Both the position numbers and the translations under genes were made by a program. The notes under the pieces are model-generated. The model saw nothing but the letters and a program-made list of their open reading frames with translations. It had not been told where the DNA came from and did no database searches. This document shows, one piece after another, positions 5,648 to 5,766 of a stretch of 5,766 bases of DNA. Source of the stretch: Treponema sp. GTDB taxonomy: Bacteria > Spirochaetota > Spirochaetia > Treponematales > Breznakiellaceae. The stretch is from NCBI GenBank assembly GCA_031284195.1, contig JAITAI010000304.1, positions 1 through 5,766 of the forward strand, given 5' to 3'. Each line of letters begins with the position of its first letter. The stretch's first letter is position 1.

Positions 5648-5766
5648 ATGGTAGTATCAGAAGCAATCGTAAAGATTCTCGAAAAAGAAGGCATAACCGA
5701 TGCCTTTGGTATTCCCGGAGCGGGGATTAATTCCTTATATAAGTATCTGGAGAAGGCAAAGATAAA
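5648..5766 (+). CDS. Thiamine-diphosphate enzyme, glyoxylate carboligase/acetolactate synthase-like (N-terminal fragment)
   Basis: The 39 complete codons that fit in the window start MVVSEAIVKILEKEG and continue ITDAFGIPGAGINSLYKYLE. This is the N-terminal part of the pyrimidine-binding domain of TPP enzymes. The pattern xEAIVxxLExEGxxxxFGxPGxxxxxLY is shared by acetolactate synthases, glyoxylate carboligase and sulfoacetaldehyde acetyltransferase. The GIPGAGIN stretch looks most like glyoxylate carboligase (GVPGAAIN in E. coli, from memory). The catalytic Glu, which is present in acetolactate synthase and replaced by Val in glyoxylate carboligase, lies beyond the edge, so the reaction cannot be fixed. 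The ATG at 5648 follows AGGGG (5637-5641) by six bases. The gene may have its own promoter and shares an operator-like site with the upstream operon. A carboligase would join two small aldehydes or oxo-acids arising from the catabolised compound; that link is inferred. Confidence 0.8.
   Translation, partial: MVVSEAIVKILEKEGITDAFGIPGAGINSLYKYLEKAKI

Noticed and set aside
1..5766. tRNA, rRNA, CRISPR array, insertion sequence or attachment site
   Set aside because: I saw no cloverleaf, spaced direct repeats, transposase motif or terminal inverted repeats.

Overview
The window is a piece of bacterial chromosome, moderately AT-rich, with Shine-Dalgarno sites of the AGGAGG type and short intergenic gaps. 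The style suits a Gram-positive anaerobe of the Clostridia/Negativicutes kind or a spirochaete. No marker gene is present, so the assignment is weak. Almost everything reads rightward; only the extreme left edge may hold the start of a leftward gene.

Layout: (1) 1-41, possible first 13 codons of a divergent gene on the minus strand. (2) 42-205, an AT-rich control region with a minus-strand promoter-like pair (TTTACT/TATAAT), a near-consensus plus-strand promoter (TTGACA-17-TACAAT) and two inverted repeats placed like operators. (3) 221-934, a cytoplasmic glycerophosphodiester phosphodiesterase whose start appears to be ATA. (4) 987-2582 and 2589-4109, two different tandem BCCT-family transporters, closest in character to CaiT. 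(5) 4114-5481, an FAD-dependent oxidoreductase of the FAD_oxidored type with a TTG start. (6) 5482-5647, a gap with its own promoter (TTGACA-17-TATGAT, the -35 lying inside the oxidoreductase gene) and a leader with several hairpins. (7) 5648-end, the first 39 codons of a thiamine-diphosphate enzyme resembling glyoxylate carboligase/acetolactate synthase.

Genes 3-5 look like one operon: gaps are 52, 6 and 4 bases and there is no convincing terminator between them. The TPP-enzyme gene is co-directional, with its own promoter and possibly readthrough. A plausible but unproven reading is a catabolic locus for a choline-, betaine- or carnitine-like zwitterion. The phosphodiesterase would free the head group from a glycerophosphodiester, the BCCT carriers would exchange or import it and its product, and the flavoprotein and TPP enzyme would process the carbon skeleton. 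The enzymes' substrates cannot be read from the sequence.

The least expected signals are a near-identical operator-like repeat in both intergenic regions (inverted relative to each other), the ATA start, the different residues of the two BCCT carriers at positions linked to sodium coupling, and the folded leader before the TPP enzyme.
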